Shown here piece after piece: positions 34,086-47,166 of a stretch of 64,000 bases of DNA (positions within the stretch are counted from its first letter, which is position 1; each line of letters starts with the position of its first letter). The position numbers and the translations under genes were made by a program. The notes below the pieces were generated by a model. That model saw nothing but the letters and a program-made list of their open reading frames with translations. It did not search any database and had not been told where the DNA came from. Source of the DNA: Neckera pumila. Its lineage: Eukaryota; Streptophyta; Bryopsida; Hypnales; Neckeraceae. The stretch covers positions 3,598,501-3,662,500 of the forward strand of contig OZ018412.1 of NCBI GenBank assembly GCA_963969595.1, read 5' to 3'.

Positions 34086-36020
34086 CATTGTCTTCATTGA
34101 AAGACCGGATGTGTAAATCTTATTTATAAGACCTTCTCGTTCAGCAAGACATTTGGCAGTTGAAATTTTTGCCAAAGTAGTCGTCCATACATTAAATTCA
34201 AACCATCATCATAGAAGAATCTTCCAAAAGACCAAAAAATTATTATCTACAAAGTTGGATCAATGTACTATATGATTTGAAGCTTACCTGAAGAATTGCT
34301 ATAGCATTGATGCAATCAAATTCTCATAGCGTAGGTTAGAAATAAAATGTTATTCATTCATTGTGTAAACAAATTAACACCAAATCCAACTCAAATTGTA
34401 AGCATGAAGAAAATTGAGATAGTTTGAACAAATTCAATGATGCAGAAAGATGCTTGATGCTTGAGCGACCAAAAGAGCAAGAAGAACAAGAGAAAGGTCC
34501 ACCAAAAGAAAGAAAAAGATATGCAAAAATTCATAGGTTGCAAGTGGAAATAAGAACCAAAATCACAGAAGCTGTAAGTACAAGTTAAAGTAGTAAAGTA
34601 TCTCCAAACCACCATGTGTTAGCAATCCATTGGCTTTGACTTTCTTACATGAAAAACATTTTCTTAGGAAGTATGAGTCTAATGCTATTTTTTAGTTCTA
34701 GAGTAAGGTACTCTAAACTTATTTTGACCAAAATATTTATAAAATCAAATCTTGTGAGCCCTTAAAAGACGTACTTGAAGTCAAATATCATATCAAAATT
34801 CATTTTTGGACTTTTAAATTAGATTTGAATTTCAATGTTACATTTCTGTTATTGATAATAAATGCAACAATGTATTCTTTGCCAAAGTAGAAAATTTCTA
34901 TTGATATTGTAACAAATTGTCATTGTTATAGCATTGAGTGAATCTAAATTAGCAAATATGACAAAAAAATTCAATTTTTAGTCCAAATCAAATTTCAAAA
35001 AATATTGTATCAAATAGCAGTTAAATTTAATCTAGGTGCGTCCAAATTTTAGATGCAAAAATCTTTAGGGGTTATTTCTATAGATTGTGATGCCATTTAA
35101 GACTATTTTCAATTTGAAAACCTTCAATTGTGATGCTATTTAAATGAAATAATTTCCAATAAAAATCCTACTAATCGAACAATAACTAGACTTTTTAGAA
35201 TATCTCAAAATGTTGACTTTTTACAATGTATTTTCTACAAATTTGAATAATTTTGAATGACTAATATATATTTCGTCCCGTATTCTGTGTTTTTTTATCC
35301 CTACCATGACCCATGAGTCAACCTAGAGCCTATATAGAATAGACCAATGGATTGCAATTCTATAACCGTATAAAAGATTCAAAGATCAAGACTCAAAATT
35401 TAAATACAAAAACAACTCCTTTTATTCCTTAGTCATTTTTTGCTGCAACCAGGATCTCCAAGATTTTCAGAAGCAAACCTCTCTTTACTAGATAAGAGTG
35501 CATTCCTCCAAATTTAGAATGGGCTTAATGCAATTGCCCAACTGTAAATGAAGATATAATTTGCAAACATTTTGTGAAAGTATTCAAGATATTTTATACA
35601 AACTAAGAAAATGAGTTCATTATTTGGAAAGTAAAAATTTAACATAGCATCGACAAAAATATCCCTTTGTTATAAGGGTTCTTTTCATTACGTAGAAGAT
35701 ATTCTATTGCTAAATTTTCAATCTTTATTGATAATAATTTAAAAACAATAGATTTTCAATCTAATGAAGAAGAACTCATGGCCTCCAAGAAAAAAAATCA
35801 CAAAGTGTTTAAAATAATTTGGCGTAATCTCCACATTCTTTTCAAAGACCTTTTATTAGCATATAAGTATAATTTGCATGATCATTTGGTAGTTGATCTT
35901 TAAGACACTCATGAAAATTATAACAATATGAGCACGAGAAGTTATTAGCATAGGAGAGTTCAAAAATACTCGGTCCCTCCTTAATTTACCTAATAATAGT
36001 TTGATACGGTATAATAGATT
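34086..36020. other. A+T-rich DNA without recognisable feature
   Basis: Only short ORFs. The 74-codon minus-strand ORF at 34391-34615 is low in complexity and hydrophobic, without a family signature. Confidence 0.35.
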
Positions 36021-36345
36021 TCTTAAATCATAATCTTGGAGAGAATTAAAAGTTAGTATATCATAAATAACATGATAACATAGGCTTAGCCTTCATATTA
36101 TAGGTCTACAAATGTTACACAGAGACTCTACTTTGAAAGGGTGGAAACTATATATTAAAAAAAAAAATTTAACAATTTAATGGATTGAATTTATTTATGA
36201 ATTAAATTCTCAAAATTTAAAGAAATAATTTTTTTTATATAATTCATTTTTTTTATTGAAAAGATCTCATGTCTAGAGTTAGCATGTTTGAATTTTATCT
36301 TAGAGCCAATAAAAATTTAATTTTGTCTTCTGTATTCTAATAGAA
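36021..36345 (+). repeat. Dispersed repeat D, copy 1
   Basis: Matches 54045-54350 in the same orientation over about 300 bp: AGGCTTAGCCTTCATATTAT, AACAATTTAATGSATTG, TCTCATGTCTAGA and ATCTTAGAGCCA. Non-coding and of unknown class. Confidence 0.6.
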
Positions 36346-37291
36346 TTAAGTGTGTTAGAGTTTATTGGTAGCATTTACAATTTTAGATGATTCCAATTCA
36401 CACAAATCCAATTCAAATGTATATAGATAGTAAAGAAAATCCACTCAACACTATACAATCAAAAAAATAATCAGTAAGTTGCGTTAATTACTCTCTTAAT
36501 TGAATTGACACTTGAAATTGTTGAGAGTACAAATGTCTTAGAGGTTACTTCAATAAAGCTTCAAGCAAAGTATGAGGATCCACATGAGGATCAAAAGTAC
36601 AATTTTTTTATTTAGCTGTATAGAGAGGTCAAATTGCTTGTTGATATTACCTGTGATGTTATGCTTTTGTGTATAGATGATTGAGAATACACAGAGTGTG
36701 AAAAACATGAGAGGCGTCAGCCTTGCCTCAAATAACCTTGCTAGTCTTTCCAACAAAAAAGTCATCAACACAACTATTTGCATTCTTAAAGATTACCTGA
36801 ACCACAACAGCTACCTCTATCCTGTAAAGTCCAACAAAATGTTTATAATATCAGAAGGGCAGAAAAGAGAAAGCAAATTTGGTTTCGGAATATCAAGCAA
36901 TTGCACAACAGTAACAGGCCCTTAAGCCAACAAATATTAGGAAGCTATTTTTTTGCAGATGTCTTTGCAATAATCTAAGGTGAGATAATTAATGCCATGA
37001 TACCACGTACGGAAGTTGGCGGATTCGGTGTAAGGGTTTTCAAACAATTGTCAAAGGTCAACGGTCAACAATCGATTCTCCAAATCAAAATATTTTTCCA
37101 TCATAAAGTACAGATGGTAGAGAATATTGAATGTCAAGGTGTGGCAATTCTGATAATTCTTTGTAAGCAGTATAGGAGGGGTGTTTAGCTTTGAAACATG
37201 TTTTTACAAACTCGTTCTCGAATCTCCAAGTAACCAACATTACTCTCTAATAAAATATAAGACAGTGATCTCATCTTTGGATATTTCAATT
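36346..37291. other. Unassigned intergenic DNA
   Basis: Short ORFs (for example 82 codons at 36677-36925) without a recognisable domain. No repeat partner noticed in the window. Confidence 0.3.
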
Positions 37292-38884
37292 TGTGAGTCT
37301 CTAAGCTAGCACTTGAGTCTCGAAAATTTTCTTTTTTTTTGCTTTTTGCTCATATTTACGATTAATTATAGTTTAAAAAACAATATACGTATATTCCAAT
37401 GGAATTGGGAAGAAGTCCCTACAAATACGGCGTAAGTTGACGAGAAGTTCAGAAGTGCTTTAAGCACTTTTATTAACTATGTCCCGAACCGACTCAACCA
37501 AGCGCGCATCTCATCCCCAAGGTCATCATCACACTCCAGGCCTCAAGTCGTCGCGAAACACGTCATTCGTTTCCTCATGTCGAGGCACCGCAAGCAACAT
37601 TGATATTTAAATCTATTTAAATGTTTGAGAGAACATTTAAAGATTGAGATAATATTGAGCTTTAATGGCCAAATTGTAGAAACACCTAAATATAGAGTTT
37701 TGAATGGATTAACAAGTAAAAGTGCATGTGGAAAGAACAAGGATAAAAGAACAAAGGCCTAGAAATTTCAATTGGTCCTGAGAGCTTTAGAAATCTTAAC
37801 AGCCAATGCAAAAGAGTAGGACCCAAATTACAAAATCGAGAAAGAAATCATCATGTAACAATGCATGTTAATCCACGGACTTTATTTATGGGCAATCCAA
37901 GAGTGAAAAAAGGTATTTTTAACTAAGAGATATGCCAAAAGCGTAATGGTGAAGCTTGATTGTCAGATTCTCTAGATCAAAAATGATTCCCTCCCCGACG
38001 GAAATTAATCTTAGACCAAGAATGATTTTCCCCTTTGGACGGAAATTAATTCTAGAGCAAAAATAATTTTTCCCTCTAGGTGGAAATTAAATTAGGAGGT
38101 ATCAGATTAGATACTCCTACAATCAGTGCAAAGTAAGATGTAGCTTACACAAAATATTTGAAAACTTCATAAAAGTTGTCCAAAAAATTTCGTAATTTTC
38201 TAAATTGCGGAAGATGACTCCATTGGAAGTCAACAGTGTTTTCATGCAATGGAAAATTCCTAGAAAATTTCAAAGTGGCAGTAAAATACCACTAAAAATT
38301 AGGATTAATGTTTAGTGCTAATAAAGCGCCCGATCAAATTCCATGGCATTCCAACCCCAACAAGTACCAGAACCAGCAGCTTCAACGGATTTTTAACAAA
38401 ATCAAAAACATTCAATGGATTGACCGGCACACTAGGAGCTCACGATGTTTGATTGGAGTCAACTTGAATTCATTTCTTACTATCTTGAACCTTACCAATA
38501 ATCCAAGTCAGTTAAAACCTCAAAGAAAAATCATCTCCAACAATTGGATTTTTGATTTTTTCTAACGACACATTAAACATTGATTTGACTTGCAAAAATG
38601 GCCTGGAAATAGGCGGTAAAGAGATCATAGACTAATTTAGTTCTTCTAAAGACAAAAGCGCAATCGGTTTGCGTTTGGAGCATTTTTCCAAAAATTAGAG
38701 CGACTACAGCAGTAGTGTAGAATTTCAATTAAGGTTAATTTTAATTTAACTAGGAGTAGAAATAGGTAATTTGAGGGAAGTTGAAGGCTTTGGATAAGTA
38801 TAAAAGGCCCTTTTTTTCCCTCTTTTTGCAACCCTTTTTTTTTTGTAAAGCTTTGGCCAAAACACGGCCATGTTGTTGAAATTT
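37292..38884 (+). mobile_element. LTR-like repeat (family C), copy 3, diverged
   Basis: Starts TGTGAGTCTCTAAGC at 37292. A GGCAGTAAAATACCACTAAAA block (about 38277) matches copy 1, and a TATAAAAGG box lies at 38799-38807. The middle (37400-37800) has little similarity and may hold another insertion. The 3' part is cut by a family B repeat at about 38885. Confidence 0.5.
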
Positions 38885-39330
38885 GACAATTTACATAGGA
38901 TCTTGTATTAAGGTAGTATGAAAATCTGAAAATTGAATTCAAAAACATTATTGTTTGAAGAGGATGCTCTATTTGCCTCTAAAACAAGATACTCCATAAT
39001 TTTCACATCACTAATCCAAATGGAATGATTCAAAGTACTCAATGTATACAAGAGAATAATCTATAAGCAAAAAAAATTTGAGATTTTTATTTCAAGTCAT
39101 TGTGAATTCAAATTTTAGCCTAGTGAAGTAAAGACAACAAAAAGAGTGGCATAACTTTTATTCATGGGCATCCATTGAAATAAAAATTATATATCTTAGA
39201 AAATAATGTATTTTTCTATGTTTTAAATAATTTTAGAAATTCATAAAAAACTTCAAGACCGTAAGAGCTAGTTTGAAATCAATTTTGTTCCTCAAGAGGG
39301 CAATAGTCTTTTAGGAGATAAAAGCGATAT
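38885..39330 (+). repeat. Repeat family B, partial copy
   Basis: Shares GAGGATGCTCTATTTGCC, AAACAAGATACTCCATAA and AATAATCTATAAGC with the copies at 14.3, 22.3 and 59.1 kb. It ends near TCTTTTAGGAGATAAA, a degraded right terminus. Confidence 0.5.
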
Positions 39331-39615
39331 ACCTTGTCCAAGGATGTATTAATCTTTTATCTAGGCATTGTTTTTCTTCCGTGACAGAATACAATGAACA
39401 TTTTGTGCTTGAACACAATAATGGTAGCCTAAAGATTATTGAATTTTATCACCAAAAAGGCGTATATATTAACACATTTTGCATAAGAGAGCGAGATTGT
39501 TGTATACTCAAATTTATAAGATCAAAACTATGAAGACAATAATTCTACTATAGTAAAAAAAAGTCAACATACGGAGCATTCTTTCTATTTTATCAAATTC
39601 CAATAGATTATCAAT

Positions 39616-42600
39616 CATTAGAGGGGATTAGGGGGCCTTGGAGGGCCTTTTCAGGCCTATTCCTAAATTTGGACCGACTCTATGAACAGCGATACGAGCT
39701 GTCAGAATTTATTTATAAAAAAATAAAAATAAAATAAAAAAATTTCAAATGTCATTTTAAGGAATTTTTTTATTTCTTTTCAAAAATGATGTGGCAGTTG
39801 CTATACATAGTAAAAATTTTCTAAGACAAACCCAAGGCAATTTCAAGTAGGTTTGTTTGGGGGATAACTCAAATTAGCTTAGTGTTTTAGTTAGCTAATG
39901 TCACTTTGTAGGTAAATTATGTCGTTAATCTTAATGTATTAGGTTATTTGGTATATTTCATACTCTACTTAGGAATGGGAAAGGAGTTCTCTTTCTAATT
40001 TCCGTCCAATTATAAATATAAATTTCTAACCACTAAGTACGTCCCGGTCTTATCTTAAAATGAAATATGAATCTAAAGGTATAAACTAAGAGAACTTGCA
40101 TCCACAAATTTTATACTTTGAATTCACTGAAATATATTACAAATATATTTATTTACAACTGTAGTACAATTTTTCTAAGACAAAACCAAGGCAATTGCAA
40201 CTAGGTTCGTTCGGGGGAAAACTCAAATTAGCTTAGTGTTTTTTGTTAGCTAATGTCACTTTGTAGGTAAATTATGGCGTTAATCTTAATATTTTAGGGT
40301 ATTTGATGTATTTAATATTCTATTTAGGAATGGGTAAAATATTCTCTCTCTAATTTCCGTCCAATATAAATATAAATTTCTAACCACTAAGTCCATCTCG
40401 GTCTTATCTTAAAATAAAATGTGAGTCTAAAAGTATAAACTAAGGGAACCTGCATCCACAAATCTCATACTTTGAATTCACTGAAATGTATTACAAATTT
40501 ATTTATTTGCAACCTGCATCTCACAATACATATTTGAACTTTGAAAATTCGGTTTTACCGAGAACTCATAAATTGTTTTACACAAATATTATTTCACATT
40601 TAAGTCGCTTTAAGCGCTAATGCCTCAATTACTTAAGTAAATGTAACACATGTCCTTTTTAGGAATTAAAAACAACCGAAGACATTGCTTTAAGCAAAAA
40701 CATTAATGCACATATGCTTTAAGCAATTCTAAAATTTCCCTTGAGGGATATAATATATGTTTTGCTAAATTATTTAAAGAATTACAAATTCTTTCCTTTT
40801 TTTAAGGCTCCCTTTTTACTTGACTATGTATTCTTCCTCATTCAGCATCTCCAATTGATCTTTCCTTAACACAAGTTTTCTCCAATTTGTCTTTAATTGA
40901 ATCTTTACTTTTATGCTCTATCTTAATGTTTTCCTTTTTAGTCTCACACTCTAATTTTGCGTAATTCAATTGATTACAAAATTTACAATGCTTCATTTTT
41001 ACTTTAGCGGATTCTCTATCCATTTTACATCATTTGTATTCCAATTATATTAATTCTATAGTCAAAGCAATTGATTTCTCTCAATATGACACTTCTACAA
41101 CAATAGAAATTCTCTCAACTTGCACTATGGATATAACAATTCCACACACCAGTATCACATATAATTTCTAATAAAAAGATTTAAATACACATTTAAGCAT
41201 TCAATCATATACTCATGTCTTTAATTGGAATACCATTTATTTCATATATGAATAATCATTCCATATTTAGAATGTACATCAATTGTTTGTAATTGTACAA
41301 TAATTTCTATTCACTAGAATTATAAAGTTTCAAAATAAAATCCAATCTCTGGATCACTCAATTCCAAACCAATCCCTGGTTTACAAAATAATTTCCAATC
41401 ACTGGAATTATCAAGTCAATCACTAACTTAATATTTTGCTCTTCTTTACTACAAATCTTGCTTTAAGCATTGACACAAAAATTCTTAAAAGATGAAATAT
41501 AATCAATAGACAAAATCCACTCAAAATATAATAAAATCTCTTAAAGAGATTCTCCTTCATAAAGATTGCTCAAGGCAAAGAATACTTATTCATCACTTAA
41601 GTGAGTATTAAATTATTCAATTTAATTGATTTGACATTCACAAAATACTCAAAGTAAAATATCATCAAAATTCAACTTCATGCTTAAGCAACAATCACTA
41701 TCACTTAAGTGAACAACAAAAAATGACAATGATGAATCTATAAAATTAATACGACAAAAAAAAACACGACCTCACATCACCAAAAACAAAAGAAATTAAA
41801 AAGAGAGAGCAAAGAATGAGAGAAAAACACTATTTATCACCCTCCACTCTTAAACACCCCTTCAAATCTTGCGATAAAAACTGTCACAATTTACAACCGT
41901 TCAAACTAAAGGGACTTTTCACATTTAAACATCAACTACTACCACATTCACACTTTATTACTCAAAACCTGGAACATAAAACCCATTTACACTCAAAAAA
42001 ATAAAATTTTACTATAAAATGAAATTGTCTCGATTACAACAACCTGCATCTCCCAATATATATATTTGAACTTTAAAAATTTGGTTTAACCGAGAACTCA
42101 TCACTTGTTTTGCACAAATATTATCTTGACATCTAAATCGCTTTAAGCGCTAATGTCTCAATTACTTAGAGTAAATGTAACACATACCCTTTCAAGAGAT
42201 TGAAACAACCAAGGATATTGCTTTAAGCAATTCTAAAATTTTCCTTAAGGGATGTACAATACACTTTGCTAAATTATTTAAAGGCTTTCAAATTCTTCCC
42301 TTTTCAAGGCTCCGATCTTTATTTGACTATGTATCCTTTCATCATACAGCATCTCCAGTTGATCTTTTTTTAATGCAAGTTTTCTCTTGTCTGTCTTCAA
42401 TTGAATCTTTGCTTTTATGCTCTATCTTGGTGTTTTCCTTTCTAGTCTCACATTCTAATTTCGCGTAATTCAGCTGATTACAAAATTTATAATGCTTCAT
42501 TTTTATTTTAGCAGATTTTCTATCCATTTTACATCATTTGTATTCCAGTTATATTAACTCTATAGTCAAAGCAATTGATTTCTCTCAATATGACGCTGCT

Positions 42601-43776
42601 ACAACAATAGAAATTCTCTTAACTTGCACTATATATATATATAACAATTCCATACACCAATACCACATATAATTTCTAATATAAGATTTTAAATATACAT
42701 TCAAACATTCAATCATGTACTCGTGTCTTCAATTGGAATATCATTTATTAAACATATAAATAACCATTCAATATTTAGAATGTACATCAATTGTTTATGA
42801 TTGTTCAATGATTTCTATTTACTAGAAATATAGACTCATATTTCAACACAAATTAAATCTCAATCCCTAATTTTGTTTCAAACATATATGTCCATTTGTG
42901 ATACAAAGATATTCCAATCTTTTAAATGGAAATAATTACCAATCACTGGTTAATCATTAACTTTCAAAATGAAATCCAATCTTTGGATCTCTCAATTCTA
43001 AACCAAACCCTGGTTTACAAATAATTTCCAAATACTGGAATTATTAAGTCAATCACTAACTTAATATTTTGCTCCTCTTTACTTCAAATTTTGCTTTAAG
43101 TATTGACACAAAAATTCATTTAAGAGATAAAATATAACTGATAGACAAAATCTACTCAAAATATAATCAAATTCTCTTAAAGAGATTCTCCTTTATAAAA
43201 TGCTCAAGGCAAAAAATACTTATTCATCACTTAAGTGAGTATTAAATTATTCAATTTAATTGATTTGACATTCATAAAATATTCAAAGTAAAATATCATC
43301 AAAATTCAACTTCATACTTAAGCAATAATTACTATCACTTAAATGAATAAAATAACTAAGAATGACACTTATGAAGTTATAAATTAATACAACAACAGGA
43401 AAAACAAAAACACAACCTCACGTCACAAAATGCAAGAAAAATTAAGGATTGAGAATAATGAGAGAAGAGAAGACTATATATCACAATCCCTCCTCAAATA
43501 CCCCTTCCAATCTCTTGATAAAACCCATCAAACTCACAACCACTCGAGCCAAAAGGTCTTTTCATACTTTAACTTCCAATATCACCACATTCACACTTGA
43601 TTACTCAAAACTTTAAACATTTAACCCATTTCACACTCAAAAGAAAAAAATTTAACTAAAAATAAATTGTCTTAATTACACTATGCCACGTCAACCAACT
43701 ATTACATCTATGTTCCCGCAATCTAGAAACGCAAGAGAACTTGCAGCCCTCCAAGACCTCCGAATCCCCTCTAATG
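39616..43776 (+). mobile_element. MITE family A, copy 2, split by a 3.9-kb insertion
   Basis: The left half (39616-39804) has CATTAGAGGGGATTAGGGGG and ATGATGTGGCAGTTGCTAT. The right half (43681-43776) resumes with CTATGCCACGTCA and ends CGAATCCCCTCTAATG. Copy 4 (55364-55654) reads straight through this junction as GCAGTTGCTATGCCACATCA. That proves the two halves belong together. Confidence 0.85.
39805..43680. mobile_element. Duplicated insert (A-A-B-B structure) inside a MITE
   Basis: A 3876-bp insertion flanked by CTAT on both sides (39801-39804 and 43681-43684). It consists of two ~350-bp units (about 39810-40162 and 40163-40510; shared TTCTAAGACAAA and CTCAAATTAGCTTAGTGTTT) and then two ~1.5-1.6-kb units (about 40511-42037 and 42038-43680; shared AACCTGCATCTC, GCTTTAAGCGCTAATG and CACTTAAGTGAGTATTAAA). 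Unit ends share TTACAAC or TTACA. Each B unit carries a 61-codon minus-strand ORF (41023-40838 and 42527-42342) starting MDR.SAK.KMKH.KFCNQLN. No transposase or pol gene. Class unknown. Confidence 0.75.
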
Positions 43777-44903
43777 CAAGCAATATGGTCCATATCTTCT
43801 TTTGTTTTTATATTCTCAACATATATAAGAAAAAATAGCCCAAATTAGTAGAATTGTCATCAAATTAGATAAGACCTACACTAAGAAGGCTTTTAAATGA
43901 ACACAATGAATTATAGAAAAAACATAAATAGAGCACAAGTTCATCCGATTAATCCTTAAAATCCCAATTGTTTGCTTGGGGAACAAAATGGATATTGGAT
44001 AGTCTCCTACAGTCTCAACTTTGATCTTAATATGATAAAATCTTTTTTGAAGATAAAAAAACACATCAACTTTCTGGTTATGTAAATTCTTTTTCAATCG
44101 GTGCATGAAAACAAAAAATATGCTAGCATGAGCCAAAAAAGGCAAAATTGTCGACAATACAAAAAAAACTAGAAGGTGAAAATAAGATTTTTGAATTGTT
44201 ATTTCTTATAGGAAATAGTTTAGTGTACTTAAAAAAACGTGTTTCATTCTACTTAGAATAGTAATGAGAAAGTTATGGGCAATCTTCTTAGGAGGGCAAT
44301 GTTGACATATTTTAAAAAAATAACTCATGGTATTCATGTTTTATTGCGATTTTTATAATTTTTCAAAATAATGGATGGATAGGATAAGTTTGCTTTGCCA
44401 AACAATGTTAGTAGATGGATTATTGTATTTCAATTCATTTCCAAGCTATGAACAATTTAGATTTTTATGCAATCTTAGACGCATTTCTACTTAACAATTT
44501 TTTGAAGAATGATGCTGAAATGTGTTTTATTTGAAATTTTTTCATAGACTTTCAATAGAATCTTTCAATATAAAATATTTAAAATACTAATTTTCAATTC
44601 TAAATTTTTTGGCTCAACAAATTGGAAGCCTTAGAATGTAAGCAAGCAAGGTGCAAAAAGAACAATTTGCTTCACTTCAAATGCCAAAATATTGCAATCC
44701 AAGTGGTCAAAGTTTTTTAAATGTCTTTCAAACAGTAGAATCAAAAAAAAAAGTTTCACAACATTGTGTCCCTTCTAATGCTAGTACAAGAAATAATAGT
44801 CGTGAATGGGCAAGCAACAATTCAAGACATATTGAACCACAATGAACATATGCAATTATACAAAAGAGATAGTGGAAGCATTAAAATTTGACATTGAACT
44901 AAA
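43777..44903. other. A+T-rich DNA without recognisable gene
   Basis: Short ORFs up to 93 codons without domains. Fragments near 44230-44400 recall the family B repeat (GAAAGTTATGGGCAATCTTC) in reverse. Confidence 0.35.
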
Positions 44904-45604
44904 CTAGCACCTAAAGGACCAAAGGCCCCTTGGGAGCCCCTTGGAATTTTGGGCAGGCTTGTATGACCTCAAATTTTGACTTGATTTTTTTAAACTTTTT
45001 GGAAAATAGGAAATCACATTAGCTTTCTAAAAACATAATTTTTATTTCAATCACTGCTCAGGAACAAAAGTTATGCCATCCAAAGTCTTAAAAACAATTC
45101 GTCAGGCAAAACCAAAAAAACACGAAGAAACTAATTTTTTTTAATTTTTTTTTGAAAGATTATGTTTTTGTATACATTTGAAGCTTTGATTCCATTTGGA
45201 CTAATGATGAGAAAGTTAGGGACAATATCGTTTTTCAAAAAATCTAAGCACTTTCTTCAAAAAACAACCTATAGAATTCATTTTTGATTGCAATTTTCAA
45301 AAAATTTCAAATTTTTTTTTTGACAGGGTGAAGTTTATGTGCAAGAATATTCTCATTGCTGAGATTATGGTGTTTCAGTTCTATCTTATAGCTATTAACA
45401 ATTTAATGTTTCGTTCAGTCTTAGACCTTTCTCTACTTAACAATTTTTTAACAAATGAAAATCTAGTTTTGATATTTTGAAAAAAAAATTTACCAACTAT
45501 CAACTCAAACTTTTTTTTTTTTGGTTTCTTGGGTGATCATAGCAGAGATGGCAATTTTGAGTGGTTTTTGAGCCAAAAAATGCCTTGGTCCTTTAGAGGC
45601 TAGA
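44904..45604. mobile_element. Repeat family B, copy with both termini
   Basis: Left end CTAGCACCTAAAGGACCAAA. Right end, reversed, CTAGCCTCTAAAGGACCAAG. About 700 bp, non-coding, with the ATGAGAAAGTTAGGGACAAT block of this family in reverse orientation. The inverted termini support a DNA transposon origin. Confidence 0.65.
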
Positions 45605-47166
45605 AAAGGAACAAAATAAAAATCACAGATAAAGCCTCAGCAAGTATATAAATAAAAATACAGTATGAGAGCTTCTACTTGCAATTACCTCTTATTAGTA
45701 TTACAAAACCACAGAACATCGTCATATAGAATGTAGTTATAGGAATTCAGATGGTGGTACATACAAAACACTTGTTTTGAATACATTTTGAAGAGCTTTG
45801 CTCTTTGATTCTTGAGTGTTTGAGCCACTTGAAAGGACGTTGGGTTCCCTTTGAACCGCTTGCTAACCATTGTATTGGAGTCATTTTCTTTAAACATCCT
45901 GCTAATTGAGAATTGTTGGTACTAACACCAAGGATATTCAAGCCGAATTTCGGCAATGCTGTTAGTTTGAATACCTTGGAGCTTGCTTGGTTGTGGTTTA
46001 GTAAATGCAAATACTAACAATATTCCATTAAGCTTTTTTCTGTGGGATTTCCTACCACGTAGATTATAAAAATCCCCCTGAAGCCTTAACGTGGAATACG
46101 TGGTCTAAAAGTGTCAGTTGGTCAATTGGAGAGATCTTGGGTTGGATTCCAGACTCTTGAAGTCCTACGTGTAACAAAACTCTTGCAAAATTGTTCCAAA
46201 ATTTGAGTTTAAGACCTCTAATACAACAAAGCTATTGCCCTATGAGTTCTTCCTTTATTGCATTTTAAACTAAGTCCTTGGAAAAACTCCCTAGAATTTC
46301 GGGCCTAAATCATTCGGATGGTAAAGCTTTGCACCTAGTTAGAATTTTCCGTTTTAAATTGTGTTAGAGGGTCCCAAAAAGAAGACCCAAGGTGGCAAGC
46401 AACAACCAGGTGATTAATAGGTTAAATTTTAGCCAACCCCAGCTAATTTAGAATTCTCTTATGGTTCTAAACTTCCTAATACCAAAAGTCTAACTTCATT
46501 CTACTTGTTGCAATTTGGATTGAAGTCACAATATGAGTCAAGAGCTTTGAAATTCACACAAGTTTTCAAAATTTGAATTGAAGTCGTCCAACACAAGTGG
46601 CTTGATAGCAGAGAAGGGGACGAACAAGATCTAGATGTAGCTTCAACTAGATATGCAAACCCACCAATCCAATTGGCCTGGGAACTCAATCTCCTCTGAT
46701 GTAACTTTGGTTTGACTTCTTGCTAGATCCAAATGGTAAGCTCAAAATGCAATTGACTTGGCAACTCAAATTTCCTTTAATATAACTCTAGTTTAATTTT
46801 TTGCTGGATCCAAATGGTAAGCTTAAACTGCAACTAACCTGGAAACTTAAATTTCCTCTGATGTGGGCAAACTGGACCTTTATTGGACTGGTTAATGGAA
46901 TTTAGCCCTTATAGGGTCTAGATTTAAATTTCCCTTGTCAATTCCTAATTTTTTTCTAGTCCTATCCAAGTAGTCTAAGTACTAATTCTTCTTCTTTGAT
47001 TTAGAACTGCAATATGGTTGAAACTATAAGTAGAATTCAAAGTTTTCCTTAATTTTCAGATATGCAAGAAGAAAATTTAACTACTTTGCGTGGTACTTTG
47101 GGGTACCCTTCCACCTTTTAGTAGAATTTCAGAGGTTAAAAGGAAAAAATTCAAAGTTGGGGCCCA
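45605..47166. other. Unassigned DNA left of the CACTA element
   Basis: ORFs of 62-87 codons without a recognisable domain. A diverged direct repeat at about 46710-46760 and 46785-46830 (GCTGGATCCAAATGGTAAGC) is visible. Possibly old retroelement sequence. Confidence 0.3.

Noticed and set aside
40511..43680. The two B units as LTRs of one retrotransposon
   Set aside because: They are adjacent with no internal region between them, lack TG…CA ends, and the flanking duplication is 4 bp around the whole A-A-B-B block.
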